NCBI GenBank assembly: GCA_003049485.1
Contig: PYST01000140.1
Span: forward strand, 35,286 to 96,052
Origin: Ophioceras dolichostomum
Lineage: Eukaryota > Ascomycota > Sordariomycetes > Magnaporthales > Ophioceraceae
Direction of reading: 5' to 3'
DNA: 60,767 bases
In this document: one piece after another, positions 47,701-57,513 of the stretch
Layout of the letters: each line of letters starts with the position of its first letter
Position numbering within the stretch: position 1 is the stretch's first letter
Notes under the pieces: model-generated
The model's input: only the letters and a program-made list of their open reading frames with translations
Databases searched by the model: none
What the model was told of the DNA's origin: nothing
Translations under genes and position numbers: made by a program

Positions 47701-48129
47701 CTCGACCCGTCCAACCCGATCATCAACCTCGTCGTCGCGCTGGCCTACATCCACTGGTCGCTCAAGCGTCAGTCGGCCAACCGCCAGTACGCTCTCATGC
47801 AAGGGATATCGTACCTGTTCCGGTACCACGACGACCGCGCTTCGTCTCAAACGCCCGAGGAGCGCCAGGAGGGCCACTTCAACGTCGCGAGGTGCTACCA
47901 CCTGCTGGGCGTGCACGACCTGGCGATGGAGTACTACCGCCGCGTGCTGCTGGAGGAGAGGGCCGTGAAGGAGGCCGTCGCCGCGAGGATCGTGGCCGAG
48001 GGCCGGAGGAGGCCGGTCGGCGGCGAGAGCCTGGTGCTGGAGGCGGCGATGAATATGAGGGTGTACTGCCTGACTACGGGGGACTTGGAGGGGGCGAGGG
48101 CTATTACGGAAGAGTGGTTGGTGTTGTAG
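44753..48129 (+). CDS. sfc4: Transcription factor TFIIIC TPR subunit (Tfc4/Sfc4/GTF3C3-like)
   Basis: Three exons, 44753-44799, 44882-45995 and 46081-48129, giving 1069 residues. Family knowledge: this TPR-rich subunit of TFIIIC recruits TFIIIB to tRNA and 5S genes. What is seen: an acidic N-terminus (MVTGGQDGEDAMSIDENDPS), then a basic region and two TPR arrays, the first starting around LLTEATNAWTENRYDDALIA and continuing through LGRANVLADLGQSSKAVEAY, the second after the acidic YDDDREWDLDD linker (YTLYGSLEQTENLY, ALEVEPKNVEALYELAAMY). The C-terminal part holds further TPR-like helices ending in AITEEWLVL. The first exon is 47 nt; its frame is fixed because an in-frame TGA just upstream of exon 2 forces the AAG acceptor at 44880-44881. 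A PTPTPTPTS repeat interrupts the last third. Confidence 0.9.
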
Positions 48130-48510
48130 GTGACGGACGATATCGAGCCATTATGGACCCGGACTCGGCATTGGTGATCTGAGAATTGGCAGCGGCGTGG
48201 ACGGTTTGGCGTCATTTTCGTAGGTCAAGTGGTTTCGGGATAAGGGGCATGTTTACAGATACCAACATCCCGTTTAGCGGGTATTACCGACGGCGTCGTT
48301 TTCAACTATGTCCCAGGCGAGCAAATAGACTAGAAGGTCTTCATATCACCCTCAAATGGAGCGGTTGGCTTTTCATGTATTTCACACACGCTTTGCGTAC
48401 TCCCGCCCTTGATATACCTACAGCACATACAATGTACAACACGACCCAACCTTTGGCGATTTACAGGGACATCATCGCTGACATCTAGATACGGAGAAGA
48501 AGAGAGTGTA
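48130..48510. other. Convergent spacer, TFIIIC subunit / mss51
   Basis: 381 bp between two 3' ends, holding both terminators. Nothing else was seen. Confidence 0.6.
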
Positions 48511-50152
48511 TCACTCTTCCGCCTCTTTCCTGGTAGTCTCGTACCTCTTCCCACGGAACGCCCAAACACCCCAGTTGCCACAGCTGACGTCCTGGGGGTC
48601 GAGGTCGTTCAGATCCCACCGCAGGCTGCGGAAGGTGTTCTCGCCCGGCTCCAGTAGCATGTCGAACTCGCCCGCGACGGTCTCGTTGACCCACGCGATG
48701 TCCCGCTCCATGTCGCCCTGGGTGTAGCCCGTGACGATGATGGGGGCCTTCGTCTCCAGCATGAGCGGGACCGTCTCGGCCCACTCGTGCGAGCTGGCCG
48801 GGTGGCCCAGGCCGGGGTGGAACAGCACGAAGCAGTCGAAGTAGGGGTCGTAGGGGGCGAAGAGGCCGGTGCGGTGGATGGTGTGGTAGTAGTCGACGAT
48901 GGTGCTGATCTTCATCGAGTGCCAGATGCGATCCTCGACCACGGCGCCGAACGGGTTGGCCGCCGTGCGGGGAGGCAGCGGGAACTCGTCGTCGCGGTTG
49001 GCCATGCTCTCGGGCCCGATGAGGATGACGTGCAGGCGCGCGCGGGGGAAGAGGTGGGCGAGCTGGATCCAGACGTTGCGCGGCAGCGAGGACTCGGCCC
49101 TCGCGCCGACGACGAAGAGACGCACTGCGGGCGCTTCTGGGCGCAGGCCCTTCATGGTGACGCCGCCGCCTGTTAGTGGCGGGTGGAGGGTGTACCGTAG
49201 AGCTATGCGGTTGTGACAGAACGGTCACAAGTGTTAGTCGCCGAGCGAGCGCTGAGTGCTCAAGCGCCTCATAGGAGGAAGAAAGCAATTCAGGGGGTGA
49301 GCACATACCACTAAAGCTCTTCAGGCCCTCGGCAGTCATCCGGCCGCCTTTCCGTACGTTGTATGGGCTGAGCTCGTGGAGGATGCTGCCGACCGTGAGC
49401 GGGTATGTGAGCAGCCTAGTGGCCTGACGCATGCTCCGGTCGTTGTTGATGGCCTCGAAGCCTCGTGTATAGAGCAGCGTGTCCCAGTTCGTCATGTTGA
49501 TGAGCGCTTCCTCCATCTGGGGCCCGGCATACTCGAACTCCGGGAAAAAACGCCCGGACCGCAAGTCGTGGTCATCCTCGTTTATCTGTCGAAGAAGATC
49601 GCACATCTTCAGATGCTCCTCGTAGTGGTCCGCCCAGTGTTCCTGACTGCAGTACACCGGCACGCCGCAGTCCGGACACTCGAACCCAACCGGGGCGCGC
49701 TCTGCTTTGCCGTGGTGGTCCGGGTGCGGGCAGTGTGCGTGCTGTCGGATGTACGCCGCCCGCTTTCGGATCTCTGGTATCGGAGACTCGGAGAACGGGT
49801 GGAACAGGTCGTCGGGCCGGAGCACCCGTTTCTCGGACGCCGGCGTCTCGGAAGCGACCGGGGCTGATGCTGATGCGGCGGCGGCGGCGGATCCTCGAGA
49901 CCAGAAGCTCCTGGATGAGCCCAAGCTGCCAGTTACCCTCCTGGGTTGGCCCCGCGGCTCAGATCTGGAATATGAAGCCAGGAGGAGTGGCATGTGGGGT
50001 TGGACAGAAGACGCTGATGCCGCCGCCGCTGTTGCCGCATACCCGCGCTGCGGAACGCTCCGGACGGGCAATTGCCGCGTCAAGCTTCGCGAGCAAGGCC
50101 GACATAGCGTAGACAGAGCTGCGCGCATGGTCGGCTCAGCTGTCGGGGCCAT
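48511..50152 (-). CDS. mss51: MSS51-like mitochondrial MYND zinc-finger protein
   Basis: Two exons, 50152-49309 and 49202-48511, giving 511 residues. Family knowledge: yeast Mss51 is a mitochondrial translational activator and assembly chaperone of Cox1, and its zinc finger/haem motifs sense the state of cytochrome c oxidase assembly. What is seen: a basic, Ser/Ala-rich N-terminus (RAALSTLCRPCSRSLTRQL) that looks like a mitochondrial presequence, then a MYND-like zinc finger around 141-184 with Cys pairs in HCPHPDHH and FECPDCGVPVYCSQEHW, and the conserved GFEAINNDRSMRQATRLLTYPLTV region. The C-terminal domain (FVVGARAESSLP, FHPGLGHPAS, VTGYTQGDMERD) follows the family pattern. The start could also be Met9 (50128). 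The intron (49203-49308) has GTATGT/TAG ends. Divergent from rse1. Confidence 0.9.
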
Positions 50153-50514
50153 TATAGCGATGTTGTTTCCGGATTCGCCCAGCACGTTCACGATTTCATC
50201 GAGTGGTGTGATGAGGTTTGGAGCTCTCCTTCGCTTTGGACTCCTTGCAAAAATTAGTGGAGTGGGAGTGGTAAAGTGGATCCGGTTCAGAGCTAAGAGG
50301 CGTTATCGGCGACGCTGATTGGCTAATCGGTCGCAATATTCAACCGATCCGCCAAGCTCAGAATATTTTGCTGTGAGAAGGCTGCAGCACTACAGCACAG
50401 CACGACACGATGTCGACCGACTGAACAGAAAACAATCAACCCAACGCGACATCACGACCTTCGATACCCCTTCCCTGCGAGCCGCGCTGGCTTACAGCGC
50501 ACTAGTCCTCCAAG
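50153..50514. promoter_or_regulatory. Divergent promoter, mss51 / rse1
   Basis: 362 bp between divergent starts, the shortest shared promoter in the window. An inverted CCAAT box (ATTGG) lies at 50318-50322 in the palindrome-like context CTGATTGGCTAATCGG. Confidence 0.55.
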
Positions 50515-53500
50515 ATGGCGGCAACATCGAACATGTTCCTGTACTCCCTCACGATCCAACCGCCGACCACGATTGGGAAGGCCGTCCTCGGCCAGTTCTT
50601 CGGCACCAAGGACAAGCCCAGCAAGGAGCAGGGCATCATCGCGTGCTCCGGATCGCGTCTCGTCCTCCTCCGGCCCGACTCCGCTCTGAGGAAAGTCGTC
50701 CCGCTGATCTCCCACGACGTCTTTGGCATTATTCGCGATATTGCAGTCTTCCGCGTGGCAGGGAGCAGAAAAGGTTCGTACACACTAAACACTCCGACAC
50801 TCTGGTCGAATTCTCATGTCTTTATATCCGCGACCACTTAGTGACTTGGGGGGCTGGGTCTTCTAGATCCGACAGCGGCACCTTCGTGATGGTAAAAACA
50901 ACAGGCTTCGCTTGGGCGGCTCCCATCCGCTCAAGCGCTGCCCAAGGGCTGCTCGAAGCTCACTCTTGGTCGGAGAACAAACCCCCCTCATTTTCTCTCC
51001 CGTCCCTGTGCACGCGTCGTTAACACCCATCGGCAGACTACATAATCCTCGCAACCGATTCTGGCAGAATCACCATCGTGGAGTATCTCGAGGAAGAGAA
51101 TCGGTTCTTCAGGCATCACCTCGAGACGTTCGGCAAGTCTGCCGTCCGTCGTGTGGTGCCGGGCCAGTATCTCGCAGCCGATCCGAAGGGTAGAGCATGC
51201 TTGATAGCCTCGATTGAGCGGTGCAAGCTGGTCTACGTCCTCAACCGAAACTCGCAGGCCGAACTCACCATCTCGTCGCCGCTCGAGGCTCATAAGAACG
51301 GGACGCTCACGCTGTCGCTCGTCGCGCTCGACGTAGACTACTCGAACCCCGTGTTTGCTGCCCTCGAGACAGAGTATGCTGAGATCGACCAGGACCCGAC
51401 AGGCGAGGCGTACCAGAATGTCGAGACGGTCCTGAATTACTACGAGCTCGATCTCGGCCTCAACCACGTCGTGCGCAAGTGGTTCGACGTCGTCGACCCC
51501 ACGTCCAACATGCTCTTCCAAGTCCCTGGCGGATCGGCTGGCCCTAGTGGGGTGTTGGTCTGCGGCGAGGAGAACATCACGTACCGCCACTCGAACCAGG
51601 AAGCATTCCGCGTGCCGATCCCGCGGCGTAAGGGCGCTACTGAGGATCCTAACAGGAAGCGCAGCATCGTCGCGGGCGTCATGCACAAGCTCAAGGGCGT
51701 CGCTGGCTCGTTCTTTTTCCTCCTCCAGACCGAGGACGGCGACCTGTTCAAGGTCATGATGGACCTGGTTTTTAACGAGGCCGGCGAACCGACCGGGGAT
51801 GTGGAGAGGTTGAAGATCAAGTACTTCGACACAGTGCCCGTGGCATCAAGTCTATGCATTCTCAAGAGCGGGTACCTGTTCGTGGCTAGCGAGTTCGGCA
51901 ACCATCACTTGTACCAGTTCGAGAAGCTGGGCGAGGATGACCAGGAGTCCGAGTTCACCAGTGACGACTTCTCGGCGGACCCAGAAAGGCCGTACGAGCC
52001 GGTCTACTTCTACCCGCGGCCGAACGAGAACCTAGCGCTCGTCGAGTCAGTTGACTCGATGAATCCGCTTCTCGACGTTAAGGTTGCAAACCTGACGGAT
52101 GATGACGCACCACAACTGTACGCCGTGTGCGGCAACGGCGCGCGGAGCACATTCCGCACTCTGAAGCATGGCATCGAGGTCAATGAGATCGTGGCCTCTC
52201 AGCTGGCGCGCACACTGACGGCGGTGTGGACGACCAAGCTGCGGGCCGAAGATAAGTACGACACATACATCGTACTGGCCTACACGACCGACACTGAGGT
52301 TCTGCAGATCGGCGAGACAGTCGTCGATGTGCACAACACGGGCATCCTAGACTCGGTGCCCACCTTGGCCGTGCAACAGATGGGCGAGGAGGGCATAATC
52401 CAGGTTCATCCCAGAGGTATCCGCCACATCCGAGAAGGGCAGGTCAACGAGTGGTCCACGCCTGAGCACCGGTCCATCGTGGCAGCGGCCACAAACGAGC
52501 GGCAGGTGGCAATCGCGCTCAGCAGTGGCGAAGTCATCTACTTCGAGATGGATGAGGACGGCTCCCTGGCCGAGTATGACGAGAAGAAGGAGATGTTTGG
52601 CACTGTCACCTGCTTGAGCCTGGGCGACGTGCCCGAGGGCCGCCTGCGCAGCTCGTTCTTAGCTATCGGCTGTGACGACTGTACTGTGCGCATCCTCAGT
52701 CTCAACCCGGAGTCGACGCTGCAGAGCAAGTCGGTACAGGCCCTGACGGCCGCTCCATCAGCTCTATCCATCATGGCCATGGAGGACTCGTCCTCGGGCG
52801 GCACCACACTCTACTTGCACATCGGCCTGCACTCGGGCGTGTACCTGCGTACCGTCCTAGACGAGGTCACGGGCGAGCTGACAGACACCCGCCAGAAGTT
52901 TCTGGGCCCTAAGCCCGTGAGGCTGTCTCGCGTGATAGTTCAGAAGCGCGTCTGCGTTCTCGCTCTGAGCTCCAGGTCATGGCTGGGCTTCTCAGATCCT
53001 ACAAGCAAGAGCTTCACTCTGACGCCCTTGAGCTACGTAGAGCTCGACTGGGGGTGGAACTGCTGCAGCGAGCAGTGCGAGGAGGGCGTCGTCGGTGTTC
53101 AGGGCCAATTTTTACGGTACGTGCCTCGACATGATCTGCTTTCTTTTGCCCCCTTTTCCATCTCTCCCCCTCTCCCTACTTCTACCCAAGTGATTGATTG
53201 CTATGATGATAAATGGGATAACCTACGCTCCGGCTATGAGGTTTGTATCGATCTATCGATATCAATTGTTCCTTCTGATGCTTCCGTCTGCTTTTCTTGT
53301 CTTCCACATCCGCGGTTCTTACAGGAGGCACAAGCGAGGTACAATGCTAACCAACTGAACTGTGCATGCAACAGAATCTTCTCCATCGAGAAACTGGCAG
53401 GCAATGTCATCCAAAAATCCATCCCCTTAGCCTATACCCCAAGACGCCTTGTCAAGCACCCCAACCAGAGGTTATTCTACACCATAGAGGCGGACAACAA

Positions 53501-54689
53501 CACGCTTCCTCCCTACCTGCGGGCCCAGCTCTTGGCGGCGCCGACGGCCATCAACGGCGACGCCAAAGAGCTTCCCCCAGAAGAATTTGGCTACCCCCGT
53601 GGTCAGGGCCGTTGGGCGTCTTGTATCAGCGTCGTCGACCCAATAGGCGACGAAGCCGAGGAGAGAGAGCCGGGCGTGCTGCAACAGATCCATCTGGAGA
53701 ACAATGAGGCGACTGTGAGCGTGACAGTCGTCTCCTTCGCCTCGCAGGAAGGGGAGAGCTTCCTCGTGGTCGGCACTGGCAAGGACATGATCCTGAACCC
53801 ACGGCAATACAGCGAAGGGTACATCCATGTCTACCGCTTCAGCGACCAAGGCCGCCAGCTCGAGTTCATCCACAAGACCAAGGTCGAGGAGCCGCCCATG
53901 GCTCTGCTCTCGTTCCAGGGCCGGCTGATGGCGGGCATCGGGCGCGTGCTGCGCATCTACGACCTGGGCCTCCGGCAGCTGCTGAGGAAGGCACAGGCCG
54001 AGGTAGCGCCCCAGCTGATCGTGTCGCTCCAGTCCCAGGGCGACCGCGTCATCGTGGGCGACGTGCAGCACGGCCTCACGTACGTGGCGTACAAGCGCGA
54101 GGCTAACAACCTGATCCCCTTCGTGGACGACACGATCGCGCGCTGGACCACGTGTACGGCCATGGTCGACTACGACTCGGTCGCGGGTGGCGACAAGTTC
54201 GGCAACCTCTGGATCCTGCGCTGCCCGGAGAAGGCCAGCGTCGAGTCGGACGAGCCCGGGTCGGAGGTTCACCTCGTGCACGCGAGGCAGTACCTGCACG
54301 GCACGTCGAACCGGCTGGCGGCCATGGCGCACGTCTACACGCAGGACATGCCCACGGCCATCTGCAAGACCAGCCTCGTCGTCGGCGGGCAGGAGGTGCT
54401 CCTCTGGGCGGGCATCCAGGGCACCGTCGGCGTGCTGATACCGTTCGTGGGGCGCGAGGACGCCGACTTCTTCCAGAGCCTCGAGGCCCACATGCGCAGC
54501 GAGGACCCGCCGCTGGCGGGGAGGGACCACCTCATGTACAGGAGCTACTACGTCCCCGTCAAGGGGGTCATCGACGGCGACCTGTGCGAGAGGTACGTCC
54601 TGCTGCCGAACGACAAGAAGCAGATGATCGCGGGCGAGCTGGATAGGTCTGTGAGGGAGATTGAGCGGAAGATATCGGTTAGTACCTAA
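50515..54689 (+). CDS. rse1: Splicing factor SF3b subunit RSE1/SF3B3
   Basis: Three exons, 50515-50773, 51037-53116 and 53375-54689, giving 1217 residues, the usual size. Family knowledge: RSE1/SF3B3 is the triple beta-propeller scaffold of the SF3b complex in the U2 snRNP and contacts the branch-site region of the spliceosome. What is seen: the N-terminus MAATSNMFLYSLTIQPPTTI, then propeller repeats with typical patterns (ILATDSGRITIVEYLEEENRF, VLNYYELDLGLNHVVRKW), and the C-terminal CPSF-A-like region (IPLAYTPRRLVKHP, IEADNNTLPPYL, RWTTCTAMVDYD). Intron 1 (50774-51036, 263 bp) has GTTCGT/CAG ends. Intron 2 (53117-53374) is inferred because the family has no insertion there: without it FLR joins IFSIEKL. 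That intron is 258 nt, a multiple of three with no in-frame stop. Confidence 0.95.
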
Positions 54690-55474
54690 TTTCTTTGTCG
54701 TACCCCCGTTCCTTTCTCCTCGTCCGTCCGCCCGTCCGTCCTGTTGGTATGCTGGCTGGCATTATTCAGTCGTTCGGGAGTCGTTTTGCTGACATTTGCA
54801 TTCTTTACGTATCTAGGATATACGAACTCGGTCTGCCTTTTAATGTCAGATAAGGGATGGAGTTTGCGGAGGAAACAAAAAGAAAGAAAAAAAAAACGTG
54901 CAGGGATAGTTTTACCCTGGAAGAATATATGAAGTCAGTCGGTCTCGGGCTAGGCAAACAAGGGACAACAGCAGCTACGGGAGGCGTGAATTCCTAACAG
55001 GCAGTACGTGCCTCAACAGCCTGGCTTTTCTTTCACGAGCGATTCAAGGAACAGATGTTTGGACCGCGGTGGTTGTACGATTAGGGGGGATCTGCTATAT
55101 TACGTGATGATAATACGAGAACACCCATGAAAAGATGACTACCTACCACGCGAACTCTTGTTTATCTCCGAGAAAGGATGGCGTTTGTCTCGTATGAAGA
55201 CCTTGGTGAGAAATGTGAGAAGATTCAACATCGTAACTAGGTACACTTCAGCTAACAATAACAATCAACAAATCCAGTAGTAGAACAGGCATCGGATCAA
55301 GGAGGGGCTGTCATGTCAGTTATATGCATTGTACTTTCATACTCTACAAGGGCACCTACACAACAAGTGACCTACCTACCGTAGGTATATGGATGACCAC
55401 ACAAATACAAGCCACAGAACACAAATACGTAAAAATACACCCGCGCCTCGAGCTGTCCCGTCGTCCTCGCGAAA
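54690..55474. other. Convergent intergenic region, rse1 / LysM-UBA protein
   Basis: 785 bp between two 3' ends, containing a CCTA/TAGG cluster near 55370-55387. No coding sequence was supported. Confidence 0.55.
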
Positions 55475-56784
55475 TCACAGCGGCCCCTTCTCCCCCATAT
55501 CCCTATCTCTCTCCTTCCCCCTCCCTCCACCATCCCGCCTCAAAAACGCCGCCTGAGAAGCCCACAACCACCCCCCTTCCCCAGCACCACCACCAAACCC
55601 AAATCGTCCTCTAGCCTGCTGCCACGACCTTGATGATGACGACGAACCCGCGGCATCAGCACCAGCACCAGCACCAACCCTGATACTACTCCCCCTCCTC
55701 CTCCACCCCCCCTCCCCAACAGGATTCTCCCTCTCCCACTCCTCATCCGCGAAATACGCCTCCACAGCCGCATCGAGGTCGTAACCCGCCTGCTCGAGGT
55801 ATAGCACCGCGACGTCGTAGTCGGCCTCCTTGCACGTCACCATCCAACGGCGTATGCGCGCCTTGCGGCGCGCTTCCTCGTCGCTCTCCACGGGTCTCGG
55901 GCTGAGGCTTGAGCTAGATATCGACGAAGAAGGAATGACGATTACTTTCCGGCCTAGGAGCAGGTGGTCGCTGCCTAGACGGTTCGCGTGGCGGAGGGTG
56001 GAGGCGGGTATGCCGTAGCGGAGGGAGAGGGAGGGGATCGTGTCGCGGGCGTGGTCGAGGAAGTGGAGGATTGGTTCTGGGTCTGGTTGCGTCGCGGCTG
56101 CGGTTGCGGTTGCGGCTTTCTCTGCCGCGGCTCCTGCTGCCAACGATGATGATAATGGGGGTCCTTGAGGGAGGATGGCAAGTGTGGTCGAAGAAGTAGA
56201 CGGGGGGCTATACGGCGGCGGCGGCTGCGGCAGGGCGACGTCGTTCGGAGACGGGGGTCGTCCCAGCTTGGCGCCCGGCACGCCGCTGTAGGCGGGGGGG
56301 TCCTTCAGCCCTGTCGCGGGGAGGCTGGAGGGTCCGGTGGATATTTGGCAGTAGGGACAGTAGCTTGCGAAGCGGCCGTTCTTCTGCAGAAGGAAGGATG
56401 AGGAGCAGCCCGGGCGGCCGGGAGGGTTAGCCACAGTTCCCAAGACTTGTCTGATTTGCCCGTCCTCATATTGCGGGTCGCCGGGTCGGAGAGCCGGTGA
56501 AGCATCAGAGCATCAGAGCATCAGTACCCTCCTCCTTCCAACGGCGAGCGGAGACGTACGTGTATGCAGTTCCCGCATATAACCCTCGCGCAACAACCCA
56601 GCCTCCTATCATCCGGCACTGGCACCGGCACTGGCGTCGGACCCGGGATCGGGAATGCCCTCTTTTCGTTCTCGCTCTCGCTCTCGCTCTCGCTTGTTGA
56701 TGATGCTGCACCAGCCTCGGCGATGCGCGGCACGGCCGACAGCCGCGTCGCGCATGTGCAGCACGACTCCTCCAACAGCTTCAT
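55475..56784 (-). CDS. Zinc-finger/LysM/UBA-like protein, intracellular
   Basis: Two exons, 56784-56560 and 56383-55475, giving 377 residues. What is seen: an N-terminal Cys-rich module (CCTC near the start, then GCCARVICGNC joined to RFASYCPYC across the intron), which looks like a zinc-binding RING- or ribbon-like finger with an acidic Ser-Glu insert (TSESESESENEKR). A single LysM domain follows (ILHFLDHARDTIPSLSLRYG, NRLGSDHLLLGRKVIVIP). After a basic stretch comes a UBA-like helical motif (EADYDVAVLYLEQAGYDLDAAVEAYF), then a Gly/Arg-rich tail. No signal peptide is seen, so this is not a secreted chitin-binding effector. The intron (56384-56559) has a GTACGT donor, CTAAC branch site and TTCTGCAG acceptor; it removes a misleading open stretch upstream of exon 2. 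The biochemical role is unknown. Confidence 0.82.
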
Positions 56785-57513
56785 ATTGGGTGGCGACCGG
56801 GGAGGAGAGCCTTAAGGAAGTGCTGTCCCGTTCCGATGAGGCTCATATCGTGGAATTTGAGAGAGAGCAGTAGCTGGCTGAGGGCTGCGATCAGGGTTCA
56901 TCGTCCCATTCGTAAAGTGGCAATTCGTCAATCCCAACCCCTGACGTTATCGATCACCCTTGTCTGGAGCTGGGAGGCGCGGCGGGGTTTAACTCCGAGG
57001 TCTCAACGCCGGGTCAGCTGTTGCGCCCGTCTGACTGAGTGCCAGTTGAGCGGACAGGGGTTTAAATGGGCGCTGTGTTCAGCCCTACAGTCCAAACGGC
57101 CCAGAAATTTTGGGTTTACGTCTCGTTGCTCTCACCAGCCCAGGTTGATGATCACATATCCGTCTATGATTTGTTAATTTGTGTCTATTTATTTCGTCAG
57201 AGATGAGATCTCGGTCCTGTTTCCCAGTACCTTCCTCCCACTATCTATCGATCGATCGAGTGGTGATGATGTGGTGTTCTACATACCCAGTACCTTTCGT
57301 ACATGGATCTAGTAGTTAACGCCTTTTGCCTCCTGGCCCTACCTGTCCATCCCATATTATCCCTAGTTTGTTGATATACATTCGTTTCCTCCTACCTACC
57401 CGCCCGCCCACCAAACCAGAACTCCCTTGAACGCCAAAATCAAAACCTACCTTTTTGTTGAGTGGGGTCGTCAACATGCTTGTGCAATAAAAGAGAAGCG
57501 CCTGGCTAGGCGC
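56785..57513. other. Intergenic region, LysM-UBA 5' flank / Zn2Cys6 3' flank
   Basis: 729 bp between two minus-strand genes, with the LysM-UBA promoter nearest 56785. A CTACCTACC cluster lies near 57393. Nothing else was supported. Confidence 0.5.

Noticed and set aside
53472..54530. 352-residue frame antisense to rse1
   Set aside because: Mirror of the conserved rse1 coding frame, with His/Arg/Val-biased composition.
56384..56443. N-terminal extension MGTVANPPG... of the LysM/UBA frame
   Set aside because: It opens with TTG and contains a CTAAC branch site and CAG acceptor, so it is intron; the true first exon is upstream at 56784-56560.
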